Shown here piece by piece: positions 20,249 to 33,315 of a stretch of 64,000 nt of DNA. How positions within the stretch are numbered: the stretch's first letter is position 1; each line of letters opens with the position of its first letter. The position numbers and the translations under genes are program-made. Origin of the DNA: Peronospora farinosa (lineage: Eukaryota; Oomycota; Peronosporomycetes; Peronosporales; Peronosporaceae); assembly GCA_947646735.1 (NCBI GenBank), contig CANTFK010000981.1:124001-188000 (forward strand), in the 5' to 3' direction. Under the pieces are notes generated by a model. The model worked only from the letters and a program-made list of their open reading frames with translations. It searched no databases and was not told where the DNA came from.

Positions 20249-22441
20249 TTATGGCTTTAACAGTGCCGCCGCCGCACTGAAGGTTGCGATCTTGTCTTCT
20301 AAAAGAGACAGGTCATCCTGCTGAGGCAGTGCGATCTGCAATGACATCACACAGTAAAAGGTCAGCCAGCCACAATGCAGACGCAAACTACCAGGAATAC
20401 TTACAACTGAGGGCACCCCATAAATGTACGACGTGCCATTGGCGTCACCAGTAATCACGCTCTTGCCGTCAGTGCTCCACCGCACCTTATTTAGTGACTT
20501 CTCACTGATCTTCTCTGAGACTACAGGCACCTCAACGTCTTTTAGAATGTTCCAAATACTCACAGTACCACTGCTGTCAGCAACTGCAAACAGAGCAGGG
20601 TGCACTGATGACCATCGCACGTCGCTAATGTATTCGCTTGAAGGCTCAAACGAGAGCACCGGGGACTCGGGGTGTTCACTACTCCAGAGCTTGACCGTTG
20701 AGTCCAGCGAGCACGTGAGCAAGAGACTGTCATGGTGCATTGGTAGCAGCGGGTTGAAGTGCATAGCTGTGACGGGGCCGAAATGAGAACCTTTTTTCGA
20801 GACTGTCTCGACAATAACCTCGCGAACGAGGTCGCCGGTGCTGCTGCCAAGCAGATTGTTTCGGTTTCTCGTGTCAGTATCGTTACCGCTGTTGTCCTCT
20901 CCAGCACCGGGCTTTTTCTTCTGTTGGTCAACTTTTGTCGAGTACAGTTTGCCTGCCTCCGTTCCAACAAACAGTTCCTTGATCTCCTTGCCTAACACTG
21001 CAAAAGAGGTCACAGAAGCTTCCATTTTTTTGTCAGAGGCATTTACGGAGGTGTAGTTGGACACAATAGAGAGCGAGATTCGTAAATCCAGCATATCCAG
21101 CGGCTTTTGCAAATGGTCAATATCCCATATGCATACGCGACCGTCGGTGCTTGCCGAAATCAAGCTACAACATTCATCCACGTACGTTAGTACACATCCT
21201 TTGAGCGCACAGCAACACACATACTGCACTTACGTGTACGAGTTCTTCGTTCCCGCAACAGCCATGGCGTAGATTGGGTGGGTGTGGCTAAACGCCGACA
21301 AAGCCGTCTTCTGAACAGGTACACTCTTTGCACGTGTGTCCCAGACCACAATCTGACCCGAGTACGTGCCTCCAACAATAACATGACGATCAAACGGGTT
21401 AAAACAGGCACTAGTTACCTGTGAATGGCATGTAAACCGGTACTCTGGTCGCCCGGGCAGTGCGGTGGACCACAAAAGCACCACACCTTCCGTAATCGCC
21501 GCTACCTCCGTCAGTGGCATTGTCGGTGAGTTACCCATTGTATCCCACTGCGACGACATGTCCTGAGTTTTCTCCTCCAAAAAGTTGCGTGCTGTATAGG
21601 CGACGAGTGTCAATTCCGGGTAAAACGGTGACACATCAATATCGGTCACTGCTCTATGTTTAGACCACTTATCGTCCCCAAAGACATGTTGTTGCTTCAA
21701 TAACTCCATGGCCTCCTCCACAGCTCCATCTTGCTCCACATTTTCCCCATAGTCAATCATAATGTCAAACTTAGTTGACGAGTTCAAAGCTCGTTCAATG
21801 ACCCGCGACGCCTTGTCCAAAAATGCCTCCATGACATCTGACTGCAATAAAGTAGTCCTATCTTCAACTGATAAGACAGTCGTCGTGCTGTTCGTAGGGG
21901 CTATTTCTAAAGTATCAATTATCACGTTTCGACTTTGTGGAGAGGACGTTCGGATCGTCGAGCCGTCTATATTTTCGGAATGTTGATGAGAATATCCCTC
22001 CATATTATCCACATCCATATCAGTCACCCCATCGTCCTTGACAATTATCTCATGTTCCAACGTAATATCCGTCTCTGTGTGCTTCGTATACGTCTCCAGG
22101 AGTGTCGGTTGGATGTGCATCTCGGCCACATTGCTCACAGTGGAAAGCGACGATAACTTCTCAGCTAAAGACAGCGTAGTACTCACTGTATGACTTTCTC
22201 CCCCTTTAACATCATGCTCGTCATCGTCGTTGGATATTTCTTTCTCCACAGATGTTTTCAAAATATTCTGGATAAAATCGTCAAACTTATTTTCCTGTTG
22301 CCCGATGGCCTCGTTTACACTCTCGGAAGCCGATGATGATTCCTCTGCGGCTCGGATAGCAGCTTTCCGTTTACGTATCTCTTCTAGCTTTTTTCGCTTG
22401 GCCTCCAGCTCCGCCGCGTGCTTGGCGCGTACCGAATCCAT
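20249..22441 (-). CDS. DYNC1I: Cytoplasmic dynein intermediate chain (WD40)
   Basis: Three exons (22441-21234, 21164-20405, 20335-20249) give 684 residues in frame. The first intron contains a TACTAACG branch-like site. The N-terminus is a charged helix (AAELEAKRKKLEEIRKRKAA) of the type that contacts p150-Glued/dynactin. A long acidic, Ser/Thr-rich disordered region follows. The C-terminal half carries WD40 repeats (SGQIVVWDTRAKS, ASTDGRVCIWDIDHL, TCSLDSTVKLWSSEHP, DSSGTVSIWNILKD). This architecture and the AVTDIDVSPFYPEL-like entry to the propeller fit the dynein-1 intermediate chain, which links heavy chains to cargo adaptors. An axonemal intermediate chain is less likely given the N-terminus. 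It is convergent with the SAMHD1-like gene, with only about 125 bp between stops. Confidence 0.85.
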
Positions 22442-23679
22442 TAGTATTCCCTTGGCTCGGATATCAATCTATTAGCGACAAAAATTAGATAATTACAAAG
22501 GGTACACTGTACCTGGTTACAACTCTTGACAATTTTCTCGCGGAGTGGTACAGTGTACAATTTACGTAAACAATACAACATTTTTTTCACTGTGAATTAT
22601 GAGTAAAAACTCGATTCCTTTTCCTTATCTGTAAGTTCTAAATAGCTTAATCTGAAACAAACAAATTAAGAATCTACAGATATCCGTAAGATTTGGCTGT
22701 AGCCTCTGAAATCAGATGAGTCCTTTTCTTGCGGAGTATCAACCACGCGTGACTCGTGTACGGCTGCGTCAATGTCCTAAAACGTCATTGATATCAGACA
22801 ATTCTTGCATCCAACGTAAAACACTCAGATCACGACGTTGCCGAGCTCTGAGACGGGCAAAGTTTAGAGAGGAAGAATCAAACTACGAGAACAACTTTTG
22901 TTCCAGTCATAAAAGGATAGCCGTCGACAAGACACGCCGATTAGCTGTCCATTTTTCGCTTTTTAGATGTGCTATAAATTATGTCAACTAAAAAAGTGGG
23001 CAGTAAGTTGAATACTTACTGCCCACCCCAGGCAACTTGGGTGATAGCTTTGCAACGTATGCAGCCATTGTACAATGAAGTACTTGTTACTGCGTAACCA
23101 TACTTTTGGTGACGGGACATTCTGGGGTTAAAAATGATATTTTTTCTAAGCCCTCCTTTTCTTCCAGTACTGAGTGACGTCTGCGTGACGCCAAAGTTGT
23201 TGTGATTCTTGGTGGTGGTGGCAGGCAAATCCGATTCTCGAGAGTAAAAGCAGGGTTGTCAGCACGTGTGTTCTGTTGCAGCAGGCGCTGGTAGATCGAT
23301 TAAGTGCTTGTTTTCACGATCATCATCGATAATCAGATAGGTGTCTGACGGCTACCAGTTGTCAGGCGTCCATGATCTGTTGGTCAAACTGTCAGAGCCT
23401 GACATAGCTTGTATTGCCTCTAGTACGACACTGCACCACTATGCTAAAGCGTCATACCTGAGAAAGTCAAGAATGCTCGAGCAATTGCCGACCTGTTGCG
23501 TCGTTTTCTACGTCTTAGAGCTGAAAAACTTCGGTGGGTAGTTTTGGCCTTCTCCTTCTTCGTCGCCTGTTTGAACCTTTAGGGCACGACTATCAAGTGG
23601 TGGCGGCTTTTTTTCTGATAGAGGCTTAAAGCGTATCGAAGCAACAGTATACAAAAGTGCAGGAATAGTCACAAGTAGC
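22442..23679. other. Intergenic / decayed sequence
   Basis: Upstream region of the dynein gene. Short minus-strand pieces near 23520-23580 (GDEEGEGQNYPPKF) may belong to the decayed gene at 23680-24379. A ggcagtaagttgaatacttactgcc palindrome lies near 23000-23025. Confidence 0.4.
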
Positions 23680-24379
23680 CCCTCTGACGTTTTTCATCAC
23701 CGCATGCACATTTTCCGATCTCTTGTTCATCAATCTGAGCCACAAAGTTGCTAGCTAGTACCTGAATTTCCCTAACAGGCTAACTATCGGCTCGTACTCG
23801 TGTTTGTGCGAGTCCTGGATGTACTGCAGCCTTTTCTATCCAACGCAATGTCGTAGTCGGGTTCTGCTTGTAATCCTCGAGGTCATTGACAAGCAGAATG
23901 CCCTAAAAAGTGCATGCTCCTACAATTAATAGATCAGCTCTGTAGAGCGACGTGAACAAAAAGATTGTATCTGCTGATACGAAAGAAACAAGCGAACAAG
24001 GTCTTCGTGCATTGCTTTTAATTCTAGCCTCGATAATCGTTGAACAGATCCGACACTTCCCGTTGACTACCAGCCAGTTGATCAGTGACCACTTTCCACG
24101 TCAAACGTGACCACTTTCCTCGTCAAACGTGACTCCCTCATCGGAATCCAGTGGTGCCATTTGATCGACTGGAGATTTAGTCTTGCTGGCAATGACGATC
24201 TCCTGTTTACCTGCAGTAAGATAAGGCTTGTCGCTTTCTCTAGCAGACTTGTTGGCCGATTCTGCATACTCCTTGTCGCTTAGCTCAAAATTTGTAAATG
24301 GATCAGTTCCATCGCTTGTTGGTGACAACGTGACTGCATCCAATTTGTTAATCTTGTAGCAGCCGAAAGTGTTTCCCAT
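23680..24379 (-). pseudogene. Decayed gene for a putative N-myristoylated protein
   Basis: The minus-strand frame starts at 24379 with MGNTFGCYKINKLDA, a classic Gly2 myristoylation context with a nearby Cys for palmitoylation. The 92-residue product is acidic and ends where a 21-bp tandem duplication (gtgaccactttcc.cgtcaaac, 24088-24130) shifts the frame. Protein-like sequence resumes further along the minus strand: DQLAGSQREVSDLFNDY, then NDLEDYKQNPTTTLRWIEKA and REIQVLASNFVAQIDEQEIG near 23880-23700, with a stop between them. This looks like one gene disrupted by a duplication and a nonsense codon. The family was not recognised. A real short gene of 92 residues is the alternative. Confidence 0.45.
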
Positions 24380-24762
24380 GACTGATAACTTGAGCTAGAA
24401 TCTCAAAGTGAGGAATCGAGCCGTTAAACACGAGAGCTTTAGTCAATTGAGCCATCAATCGGAGTCCATGTGTTGCAACAATCGATTGATTGCAATTCCT
24501 CATACCTCAGTCCTGCTTCGATGATCGCAGCGAAAAGACCTCTACGACCCTCTATTCTTTGATTGTTCTTGATCAGGAGTGACGGACTGTCAATCAAGCA
24601 ATTTGTGTATTCCTGTATCAGTCATACACGGATCCGTACAGCCAAAAGCTTGGATTCTTTGAGAATCTCCATCAGAATCCATCACCCAATTGTGTTAATG
24701 CTCGCTTCAAATCCTCGTAATTGTGTAGATTTCCCCTCACTTGAGTGACTACCGCACTAAAA

Positions 24763-27700
24763 ATGGCCCCTGCCACTGCTAGTAAAGACATGACGACGGG
24801 CGTGGACGTGTCTAGCTTGGACGAGTTGCAGATGCAACTGCATGCCATGTCCTATAGTGAGGTACTGCACTTGTCTTTGCTCTAACGTATGTAATCATGT
24901 CGTCTCATTAGCCTCTATCTATGCAGCCCATGGACATCGAGAGCGTTCCTCTCGTGCGCCACTTGTTGGACGATTTAAACGCAGCAAATGAAGCAAGAAA
25001 AGAAACAGAAATGAAGCTAGAGAAGACACAACAAGAAGCACTTGAGCTGTCGCAGATTATACTACCATTACGCAACGAGAATGCTCAGCTCTTACAGGAG
25101 AATAACACTGTAGGTCAAGAGAGGACGTTGAAAAAAAGAGACGTCTTGAATTGATCTGATCCCCCCTATATAATGTGGCAGTTACATTTGGAACTTATAC
25201 ACCAGGAAGAGACTCTCATAGAGAAAGAAAAAGCCTGGAAGATGCATCTTGAGGAACTACATGACGACATGAAGAAACTGCAGCTCTTCGATGGTCACCA
25301 GATGCAACAAAGTCATGAAAAAGTCGGTAAAAACAACAAAGTAGCTCACTTTTCTTTTTTTTCAACATAATAACGTCACATTTGACGTGATTTTTTCATA
25401 TTGCAGGACGACCAAGTGACTAAAGTGCAAGCACAGCTGGAAAACCTTTTGGTAACTGGCTTGACGTCCATGGAAGAAACAAAGGACTGTCATACGTCAC
25501 AGAAGGCACTACAGAGACTCGATAGTCACTGTCTAGAGACGACAAGTATGCAAAACATCTCGGAACAGCACGTACAAGTGATAAAAGGCATGCAGGAGCA
25601 ATTGACAGAGCTAACGACGGAAAATGCCAAGCTTCAAGGCCAGTGTGACGAGTTTCATGACAAATTGATCCGACGGGAACAGGAGATCAGCAGATTGTCA
25701 AAGTTTTTGAGAGAGGACGACCAAGATCTGGAAGAGCAGGATCAGACGAATTTAAAGCAGAAGGCGTCTGAGTTACACGTCAAACAGCTAAGCAGCCAGG
25801 TGAAGTTACTCAATGACCAGGTGGTCAAGTATGAAAGTCGACTGAAGGATGCTACAGAGCTAATTTGTCGAAACAGCGGTATCGCGGAGAAGCTGCAGTA
25901 CGTTTGTGAGTTGCTTGAGTGCGTTTGTGGTATTACTTGGAACTGATGGAGTGAGTTTGTTTCTAGGCAAGCTGAGCTGGAACAAGACCATTTTGTTAAG
26001 GAGCTGAGAGCGCTGCAGGCTAAATATAATGATTTGGAGGAAGAGCACTCACGATGTAAAGACTCGCAACACGCGTCAAACGGCTCTCCAATTCCGTGCA
26101 ACCTCATATCCGCCTGCAGTGGTCCAGAAGCAGAAGATTATGCAAATGTAGCATCATTGAAGGAGCAGGTGCAAACGCTTACGGCACACAAGGACCGCCT
26201 TGAAGATGCTCTTCGTGTGATGCACTATGATAAAAAATCGTATACGAACGCCCTTGCGAATGCGAATTCTCACAATTGCGTGCTTACTAGCGACTTAGCT
26301 CATGCTGAAGCAAAGTTAAAGAAGCTCACTGCGGAAAAAACCGAATTGAAACAGTCGCTGGAAGACACTCGAGCTTCTCTTGATGCAAACACCCGTGAGC
26401 TGGAAAAGCTGCGTGAATTCCTCAGTCAGAGTGAGGACAATCACGCTTTGGAAAGCGAGAAAAATGCCTCACTACATCGAGATTTAAGGTCAATGAGCAA
26501 ACTGCTATCCCAGCGCGACGATGAATGCCGATCGTTGAGTAATGCAAGATTGATTCAAGAGGAAGAGATGGAGCGTTTGAATGGAAAGCTTGACAGACTG
26601 AAAGCACTGAAGGGTAAATCGGATGGTGAAGATGGAGCTCTTGATGACAGGGAGGCAGTGTTTACACAAAAAGTGAAACGACTGGAAGAAGAACGTCGCC
26701 GGGAGAAGGAAGAGCTGATGCTTCAGGTTGTCAATCTCGAGGAAGACTTGCAGAAAGCCAAGGGTGTAATTCAAGAGACTGAGCGTGAAAAAGAGAAGCT
26801 ACTGGAGAAAGCTAACGCGGCATCAAAGTTGCAGAGCAATCTTGAATCCATACTGGAGACGGAAAAGCGTGAGTCTTCTTATTTACATAGTCAACTAGAA
26901 GAGAGCCAAGAAAAGATTTGCGATCTCACAGACAAGCTGAGCCAAGCACAGTTCATGTTGAGTCGTGCTGAAGAGACTGTGAACGAGAAGCTGGTCGCTC
27001 AGAATGATGCATTAACACTTAAACGAACCGTAGACGAGCTGCGCGACCAAATCACTAGCTTGAAAAGTCGAGTGGAAAATGACGATCTGCACACGAAACG
27101 GCTGTCGGATCAAATCAAAAGGTTGCAAGCAGAAGCTGCAGTAGCGAACAAGAAATGCTTAACGCTAGAGAAGGAGAAGGCAGAGCTGCAGAATAACTAC
27201 GACAACGCAATGGTGGAGCTGCGCAATGCCCGTCAGACGTGGAACCATTATCAAAATGAATTTGAAAAAATGTCGAACGAGGCCCAGGCTCAACAACTAT
27301 CGCTCTCGTCTGGCCAAAACGCGCTTCAGTTTAGCCAGAGTTCCGTTAGCGATTTAAAAAACCAGGTCCGACAACTGCAAAGCGAGTTGAAGCTGAGACA
27401 AAACAACTCACATCATTTAGAAACACGACTAGAACAAGAAAAGGCGAGTCACAAAAGCGTCCAGACGCAACTCGTTCTGCTTCAAGATGAGCTTTTGCAG
27501 ACGAAGGAGACAAAACGCGCACATGAGATTGCGTTAAAGCAGTTACGAGCTGAGCTTCAAGCAAAAGATCGTGCATTGACTGAGAAAACTGAAGGTCTTG
27601 AAAACGCGAAGTTGCTGATGGAGCAAATGGAGTCGTCTCGAGACCAAATGGGTTTTCAAGCGAAGCAGCAGCAGCAACGGATCCAGCGGTTTGAACAAGA

Positions 27701-29471
27701 AACGAATGACCTAAATGCTAAGGTAAGCTCTCTGAATAGCGAAATCTCGGCGAAAAATATTGAGATCACGTCGCTAAAGAAGCTGACACGAACACTGGAC
27801 AGTGAAAAGGATGTTGTGAATGATCAGCTGGATGTCTTGACCGAGAAATATCACGAAATTGAAAAGGAGGCCAGCAAGCTTCGTAAGGCCGTGCAGGCAA
27901 AGAAATCTGATGCTACTGGGCTCCAAGATCAAATGAGCAATTTGGTGAACAAGCTGAACGAATCCGAAGACAAGCTTGACAAGATGCAATCTCACTGCTC
28001 GACACTTGAAAACGAGATTGACCGACTAGAACATTTGAAGGGAGTGCACACTGCCGAGCTGGCGGCACTCGCACAAGACTTGGAGAATATGACGGTCGAA
28101 AACCAAGCAATTAGCGAAGAATGCAACCGGCTGCGACGAATGAAGCACTCCCATTCTCAGTCCACTAAAACCATGAAGCAGACTACACGAGAAATTGAGC
28201 GGGAAAGAGACACACTGCAGATTGAGTTGGAGGACCTGCGCCATACGTACCGATCATTGATCCAGGAACACGAAGGAATGCAAAAAGCACGGACGGAGAT
28301 ATCTGCGCTACAAGAAGAGCTTAGCGTCGTGAATGAATCGTTGAGGAAGCAAGTCGCTACGCTTGACAACCAGCTCCAAATACTGAGGGAAAAGAACATG
28401 ATCGTGTCGACCGAAGCAGCTACGTATCGTGATCAAGTAAGTTTTCTTACGGAAAAGCTTCAGAAAAGTGAGGGAAAACAAGATGACCTTCAGACGCGAA
28501 TGCAGCAGCTTGCGCATGAGCTGGACACCCAAAAACAGGTTTCGACTGAGATCTCTGCTCAGCGTTATGGAGCCCAGGCTGAGAATGCTGCCGTGTCACA
28601 GCGAATCGTGCATCTAGAGGCAAAATTGAGCAATTGCAAGTACGAACTCAAATCCCTACAGGATAAGTTGCACGACGAGCAGTCACGGCGGCGAAGCCTT
28701 GAAGAGGTTGCCTCTACTCTCCGTCAAAAAATTGCAACAAACGAAGACATGATTTCGAATCTGGAAGAGCAACGAAATGCGATGGTTGCAGAAATTCAAG
28801 CTTATCATCAGTGTCAAGTGCCAGTTTCCGTGGCTGAAATGAACATGTCCGAGTTCAACCACTCACCAGCGTCTATCGATCAGACGCCTCATGAAACGAG
28901 CAGTGCACAGAGAAAGCATTTGTCCCAACCTTCAGCTATATCACCGTCATCGAATGCTATTGAAAGTACTCCGGAATCTGGTAGAAAATCATCCAGTACG
29001 TCCTCATACCTGCCCCTCCATGCTCTTGAAGAAGCCCAAATGAAGTGCCAAGAGCTGGAAGATCGGTTGATTCAGCAAGACGACACCATCAAGGTACTTA
29101 GCCAAATTGTTGACTTTATAGTTCTACTTGCGAGTCAGTAATAATCCACTTGTACATGTTCACAGCAATTGGAGCGATCACGTAGCAAGTTCAAGCGATT
29201 TGCGGCGAAATATGAGCGCGAAATTGAGCAGGTACGCTTTGTACCGACCGCATTCTGAGCCCTTTGCCTAATTATCTCCCTCCATGTTGGTTGCCAGCGC
29301 GATCGAAAAATCGAGGAGCTACAAAGCAGCTCCCATGCATCTTCGTTCGTGTCCCCCGATGCGCGATCGTTTGGGTCCAAACAGTCTCGTTCTTCGTCGT
29401 CATCATCGTCAAGTCGATCACGAAGACAGCCTGTTAATATGAATGCCTCCGATAGTCGTGCATTACCTTAA
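24763..29471 (+). CDS. CEP135: Centriole protein CEP135/BLD10-like coiled coil
   Basis: Seven exons (24763-24861, 24912-25109, 25182-25322, 25407-25897, 25967-29093, 29166-29231, 29298-29471) sum to 1431 residues in frame. The N-terminus matches the conserved CEP135/BLD10 head: ESVPLVRHLLDDLNAANEARK followed by LPLRNENAQLLQENNTLHLEL, comparable to human PLVEKLFSDL and LENARLSRENNELYLEL. The rest is almost continuous coiled coil, ending in a Ser/Arg-rich tail. In this family the protein forms the cartwheel spoke tip/pinhead linking SAS-6 to centriole microtubules. That suits an organism with flagellated zoospores. The third intron donor (GTCGGT) is unusual; it was chosen because it alone keeps the frame. 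Confidence 0.83.
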
Positions 29472-30036
29472 TATAAAGCACACACAAATGGATGCGGTAC
29501 GGAATATACTAACACGTTTTCTGTTCTGGAGCAGATGCCAGAATCGACAGCCGAATGTGTCAGACGGGAAGAATGGAGAAAGGCTGACTGTTCTCTTTAT
29601 AGCTTGTGGGTATGCTGCAAAGAACCTACGATCTTGTCAACCGTTCTGCGTTCATGGTACCTGTCTTGGAGACCAGACATATAAGCTATCCCAAAAAAAC
29701 TGCAAGTTTTCTAGAAGTTCTCAGACAGTGGATGTCAACACTACCTGGATCTCTTCCAAACGCAATGATTCAAATGTGCCGTTTACCTGGCAGTGAGCAA
29801 ATGCCGTCCGCTGTCGGCATTTGCTACAAGGACTACAGCCAGACACGGTAAAATTAACGTGCGTCGTGATGAACTCATGTAAAGGTAAAGAGGGACTCCA
29901 TGCGTGGGGATGATGTCGAGAAATGTGGCTACGTCGTATTGGAGTCAAGCTGACAAGACGTTGATAGAACACGTGGGGTAACAGCTATGAATGGTAGCAC
30001 ACGCCTCATATTTGGTCTCTCGGCATAAGTCCGTAA
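29472..30036 (+). other. Possible terminal exon or gene remnant
   Basis: A plus-strand frame at 29606-29851 gives 81 residues (MLQRTYDLVNRSAFMVPVLE...YSQTR). It is preceded at about 29600 by an acceptor-like tttatag. It reads like protein but no partner exon with a clear start was found. It could be a small gene or a remnant next to the CEP135 3' end. Confidence 0.25.
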
Positions 30037-30039
30037 CGT

Positions 30040-31164
30040 TTAGCCTTCTTTAAACAAGTAACTATAAGCGCTCAGTACCGGAGCGCCGCCCAAGTGGGCA
30101 TACAACACCTTGGAGCCCTCAGGGAATTCTCCGTTGCGCACCATGGAGATCATTCCATCCATCGACTTACCTTCGTACACCGGATCAGTCAACATGCCCT
30201 CAGTACGTGCGCAAAGTCGAATGGCATCCAATGTACCTTGGTTGGGCAATCCGTACTCCGGTCCTCCGAAACGCGTGTCCAGTACGACGTCCTTTTCAGT
30301 AATTTCGCGTCCTAGCTCGACCAGATCCGCCGTATTCTTGGCGATACGTAGCACCTGCTCACGGGTCTTTTCGGGTGTGGCAGACGCATCAATGCCGATG
30401 ACCTTGTTCGCCCGTCCATCAGCTGCAAACCCAACCACCATGCCAGCCATGGTGCTGCCTGTTACAGCACATACGACGACATAGTCGAATTGAAAACCCA
30501 GCTCCTTCTCTTGCTGTCGAACCTCTTCGGCAAAGCCAACGAAGCCCAAACCACCCTTTGGATGCTCCGAGCAGCCGGCTGGAATGGGGTACGGCTTGCC
30601 ACCGGCCTTCTTAACACCTTCCATGGCTGCCTCCCAACTCGGACGAATCCCAATGTCAAAGCCCGAAGCATCCCTGCGCACGTCTGCGCCTAGGATACGG
30701 GATAGCTCAATGTTACCAACGTTGTCGTAGATAGCAGCCTCTTTTGGCGGATAGTTGACCCAATTCTCCTGCACCAAGACGCACTTGAAGCCGACGTGGG
30801 CGGCCACTGCTGCCACCTGACGCGTCTGGTTGGACTGGATGCCACCGATGGACACGAGCGTGTCGTAGCCTCCCTCGATGGCCTCTGGAATGATGTACTC
30901 GAGCTTGCGCGTTTTGTTACCACCGAAAGCAAGACCGGAATTGCAGTCTTCACGCTTAGCATACAGCTGAACCTTATTGCCCAGAGTCTTTGACAGACGT
31001 TCCAAGTGCTGAATAGGCGATGGACCGGCGAAAGTGAGCGAGTGCTTGGCAAACTTGGAAAGCTTCATGGTCTGAAAATGAATGCGATGTGCGAAGACTG
31101 GAGCAGAAGAGGAAATGAGCAGTGCACGTTTAAGAGAAGAAGACCGTGGTGGCATTGCTGTCAT
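30040..31164 (-). CDS. acdS: 1-aminocyclopropane-1-carboxylate (ACC) deaminase
   Basis: A single exon of 374 residues. From residue 33 ([20 protein letters not shown]) it aligns along its whole length with bacterial AcdS. Hallmarks are [20 protein letters not shown] with the PLP lysine K84 (K51/52 in usual numbering), [51 protein letters not shown] and [14 protein letters not shown]. The enzyme converts the ethylene precursor ACC to ammonia and 2-oxobutyrate. Retaining the GPEYGLPN and active-site Tyr/Lys context argues for true ACC deaminase over D-cysteine desulfhydrase. The 32 residues before M33 could be a mitochondrial presequence or untranslated. Lack of introns and bacterial resemblance fit the horizontal origin proposed for eukaryotic acdS genes. 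Confidence 0.93.
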   Translation of the reverse strand: MTAMPPRSSSLKRALLISSSAPVFAHRIHFQTMKLSKFAKHSLTFAGPSPIQHLERLSKTLGNKVQLYAKREDCNSGLAFGGNKTRKLEYIIPEAIEGGYDTLVSIGGIQSNQTRQVAAVAAHVGFKCVLVQENWVNYPPKEAAIYDNVGNIELSRILGADVRRDASGFDIGIRPSWEAAMEGVKKAGGKPYPIPAGCSEHPKGGLGFVGFAEEVRQQEKELGFQFDYVVVCAVTGSTMAGMVVGFAADGRANKVIGIDASATPEKTREQVLRIAKNTADLVELGREITEKDVVLDTRFGGPEYGLPNQGTLDAIRLCARTEGMLTDPVYEGKSMDGMISMVRNGEFPEGSKVLYAHLGGAPVLSAYSYLFKEG

Positions 31165-33150
31165 CGAAAGTTAAAGGCGTAGCAAGCTTAGACCAATACA
31201 AAGACCATCCTACGCGAAGACATTGTCGAGTTCGACGAAACAAAAACCAGGCACGAATTCTAAGAGCGGAGAAGTATGAGAACGCATACAATAAACTCTT
31301 GTCATGGTAACGATTATAACTGGAGGCACTGCTCCTTGTATGCAGCGGGAGTAAACTTTACTATAAACACGGACCCAGCACATGCTTTGAAACATCGAAG
31401 CTGTGGACAACATGGTTTGAAAAAGGGATGAAGAATGTGGAGACTGGTACAAAGAGACTTTCGGCTCCAAAGCGAACTTCCCTAGAACGTGATTCCGTCC
31501 GTTCCGATCTCGACCCGGAGCTGCATGTCAGGGATCAGTCAAATCGGCTGTCCCAGACGGGCCAGCCGGTTTGGTACTCGGCCTCAAGGTGCCCCTGCCC
31601 CCTGCATGTGGTCAAAAAGTCTCACGTGCTCTTTTAGAGTGTCTCTCGTGAAGGATGTCGGATTGAGTCAGCAGAATGAGCTAATGCAGAGGAAAACGAC
31701 ATTGTCATGGCAGAAGATCAGGACATTGACCTCTTAGACATATCTTAGATAATCATAAGGAACTACTAGACAGTCTCATCGTGATCCTCATATCTCGTAA
31801 AGTTTGAGGTCTATTCCTCGTTACCTACAAGCACATACTAATACTGGAACTTGACTCGGACGAGGTCTAAACACCATGCGATGCTGTTCTGTTACATACA
31901 TGGTGCTGCATGTCTACAGCTGAAGATCCTGTGAGAGTATCATCTACACCTGAACGTGAATGTCTTTTTTTACTGGTTCTATAACGATGTATCGTTACCG
32001 ACTAGCAAGAAGTGGTGCAAGGTTACAGCATTATTGGAGCTGTGCCGACGCAGCGTACCGAATTGTATCGTGAAAGCTTTTAACGTTATGTTTCTTGGAC
32101 TTGAATTGTGCTTGGAAGCCCTGTAAACCAGCGTTTTGGCGCTTTGTTATGCTTGTCTGACTGTACGAACCGCCGTCCTAGGGACTTTACAAGTGCTATC
32201 TCGACCATTTAATGTGGTGAGCGAAGTCGCCAAGATACTTTTCCTCGTACATCCAGCAAAGCACGATATTCAACGTTAACCTCGAAACAATACAATGAGG
32301 AGCTAAAACAGTATGCAGCACAAGTAATTTGCCAGTTCGCAACAGCGAGCAACTTGTGCCGTTTAAGCTGAAGTCCGCTGGCAACATGAAGGGCTGTGAG
32401 GACATGTCATCGTCGACCGCGACTTGAATGGACAGAGTCTTTTTTTCTATAGTAAGCGGGTGGCAAAGATCAGCGTCTTAAGGTGTCAGCACGAGACGTA
32501 CACAGCGAATCGAACCGTTTTGTCTTTCGGCATTCAAACGGCGGAGGTAGACATTCTCTGCGTGGATCCCGTCCGGAGTCATTAAAGATGCGTAGTACGA
32601 CCGACATAAATTTGTTTGGTGTGAATATGTGAGCTGGTCAACTAGGCGTTGCCTAGCTTACATTCAAGTTCAGAAATCGCCTCTTTCATGTATGCCTCCA
32701 TTATGGCGACACGAGACGAGGAAATTAAGAGCTTGTTGTCTATCATCGCCGCCACACTTCATTTGGTGGTGCTTGAAGACCGACTCACAGCGAAGAAGCT
32801 CTGACGTTTGCTCTATAGACTGGCAGCAGTCGGTGCCTTGCTGATAACATCGCACAAGGTGACTACTCTAACGGTATTGACCAGACACGTAAATTCACGT
32901 CTTTAAGTCGTTCCCACGTACAGATAAGCTTTGAGCAGTATGTCAGTGCACCGTAGACTATCGTTTATCTACAAACATATCTGTATTGCCTCAATGTATG
33001 ATGGAAGACCACGGCTTATGATAGGGACCATGTCCGTGTTTGTGATACGCAACACAAACAAAGACCACGATTTCGATCTAAAAAGTAGTGACCGGAGCAT
33101 TTTCTTGTCCGTTGGCGTATTTCCTGCTGGCGAAATGTCTGCTGGCGTAC
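31165..33150. other. Intergenic, no supported gene
   Basis: Two kb with only short, unconvincing frames. A plus-strand fragment at 31489-31737 and a fragment reading HVIVDRDLNG near 32396 may be old debris, but neither reaches a recognisable domain. Confidence 0.5.
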
Positions 33151-33239
33151 TTCATGTTGTTGGCGGAGTTCCTGCTAACGGCATTTCTGCAGGGGACGTT
33201 TCTACTGACGGGGCTTCTGGTGACGGGGAGTTTTCTGGT

Positions 33240-33315
33240 GACGGGGAGGCTTCAGATGACGGGAGGTCTTCTGATGACGGGAGGTCTTCTGATGACGTGG
33301 AAGTCTTCTGATGAC
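33240..33315 (-). repeat. 18-bp coding tandem repeats in the elicitor tail
   Basis: About three to four near-copies of cccgtcatcagaagacct lie at the 3' end of the elicitor gene. In one frame they encode PSSEDL units, in the frame used VIRRPP. One unit near 33297 has an extra base. Confidence 0.8.

Noticed and set aside
28026..28532. Several Cys/Leu/Ser-rich minus-strand ORFs inside the CEP135-like gene
   Set aside because: They are antisense shadows of coiled-coil codons and lack their own features.
32390..32430. HVIVDRDLNG as part of a MULE transposase
   Set aside because: Only a few residues match the MULE core and both flanks are full of stops; no terminal repeats were seen.
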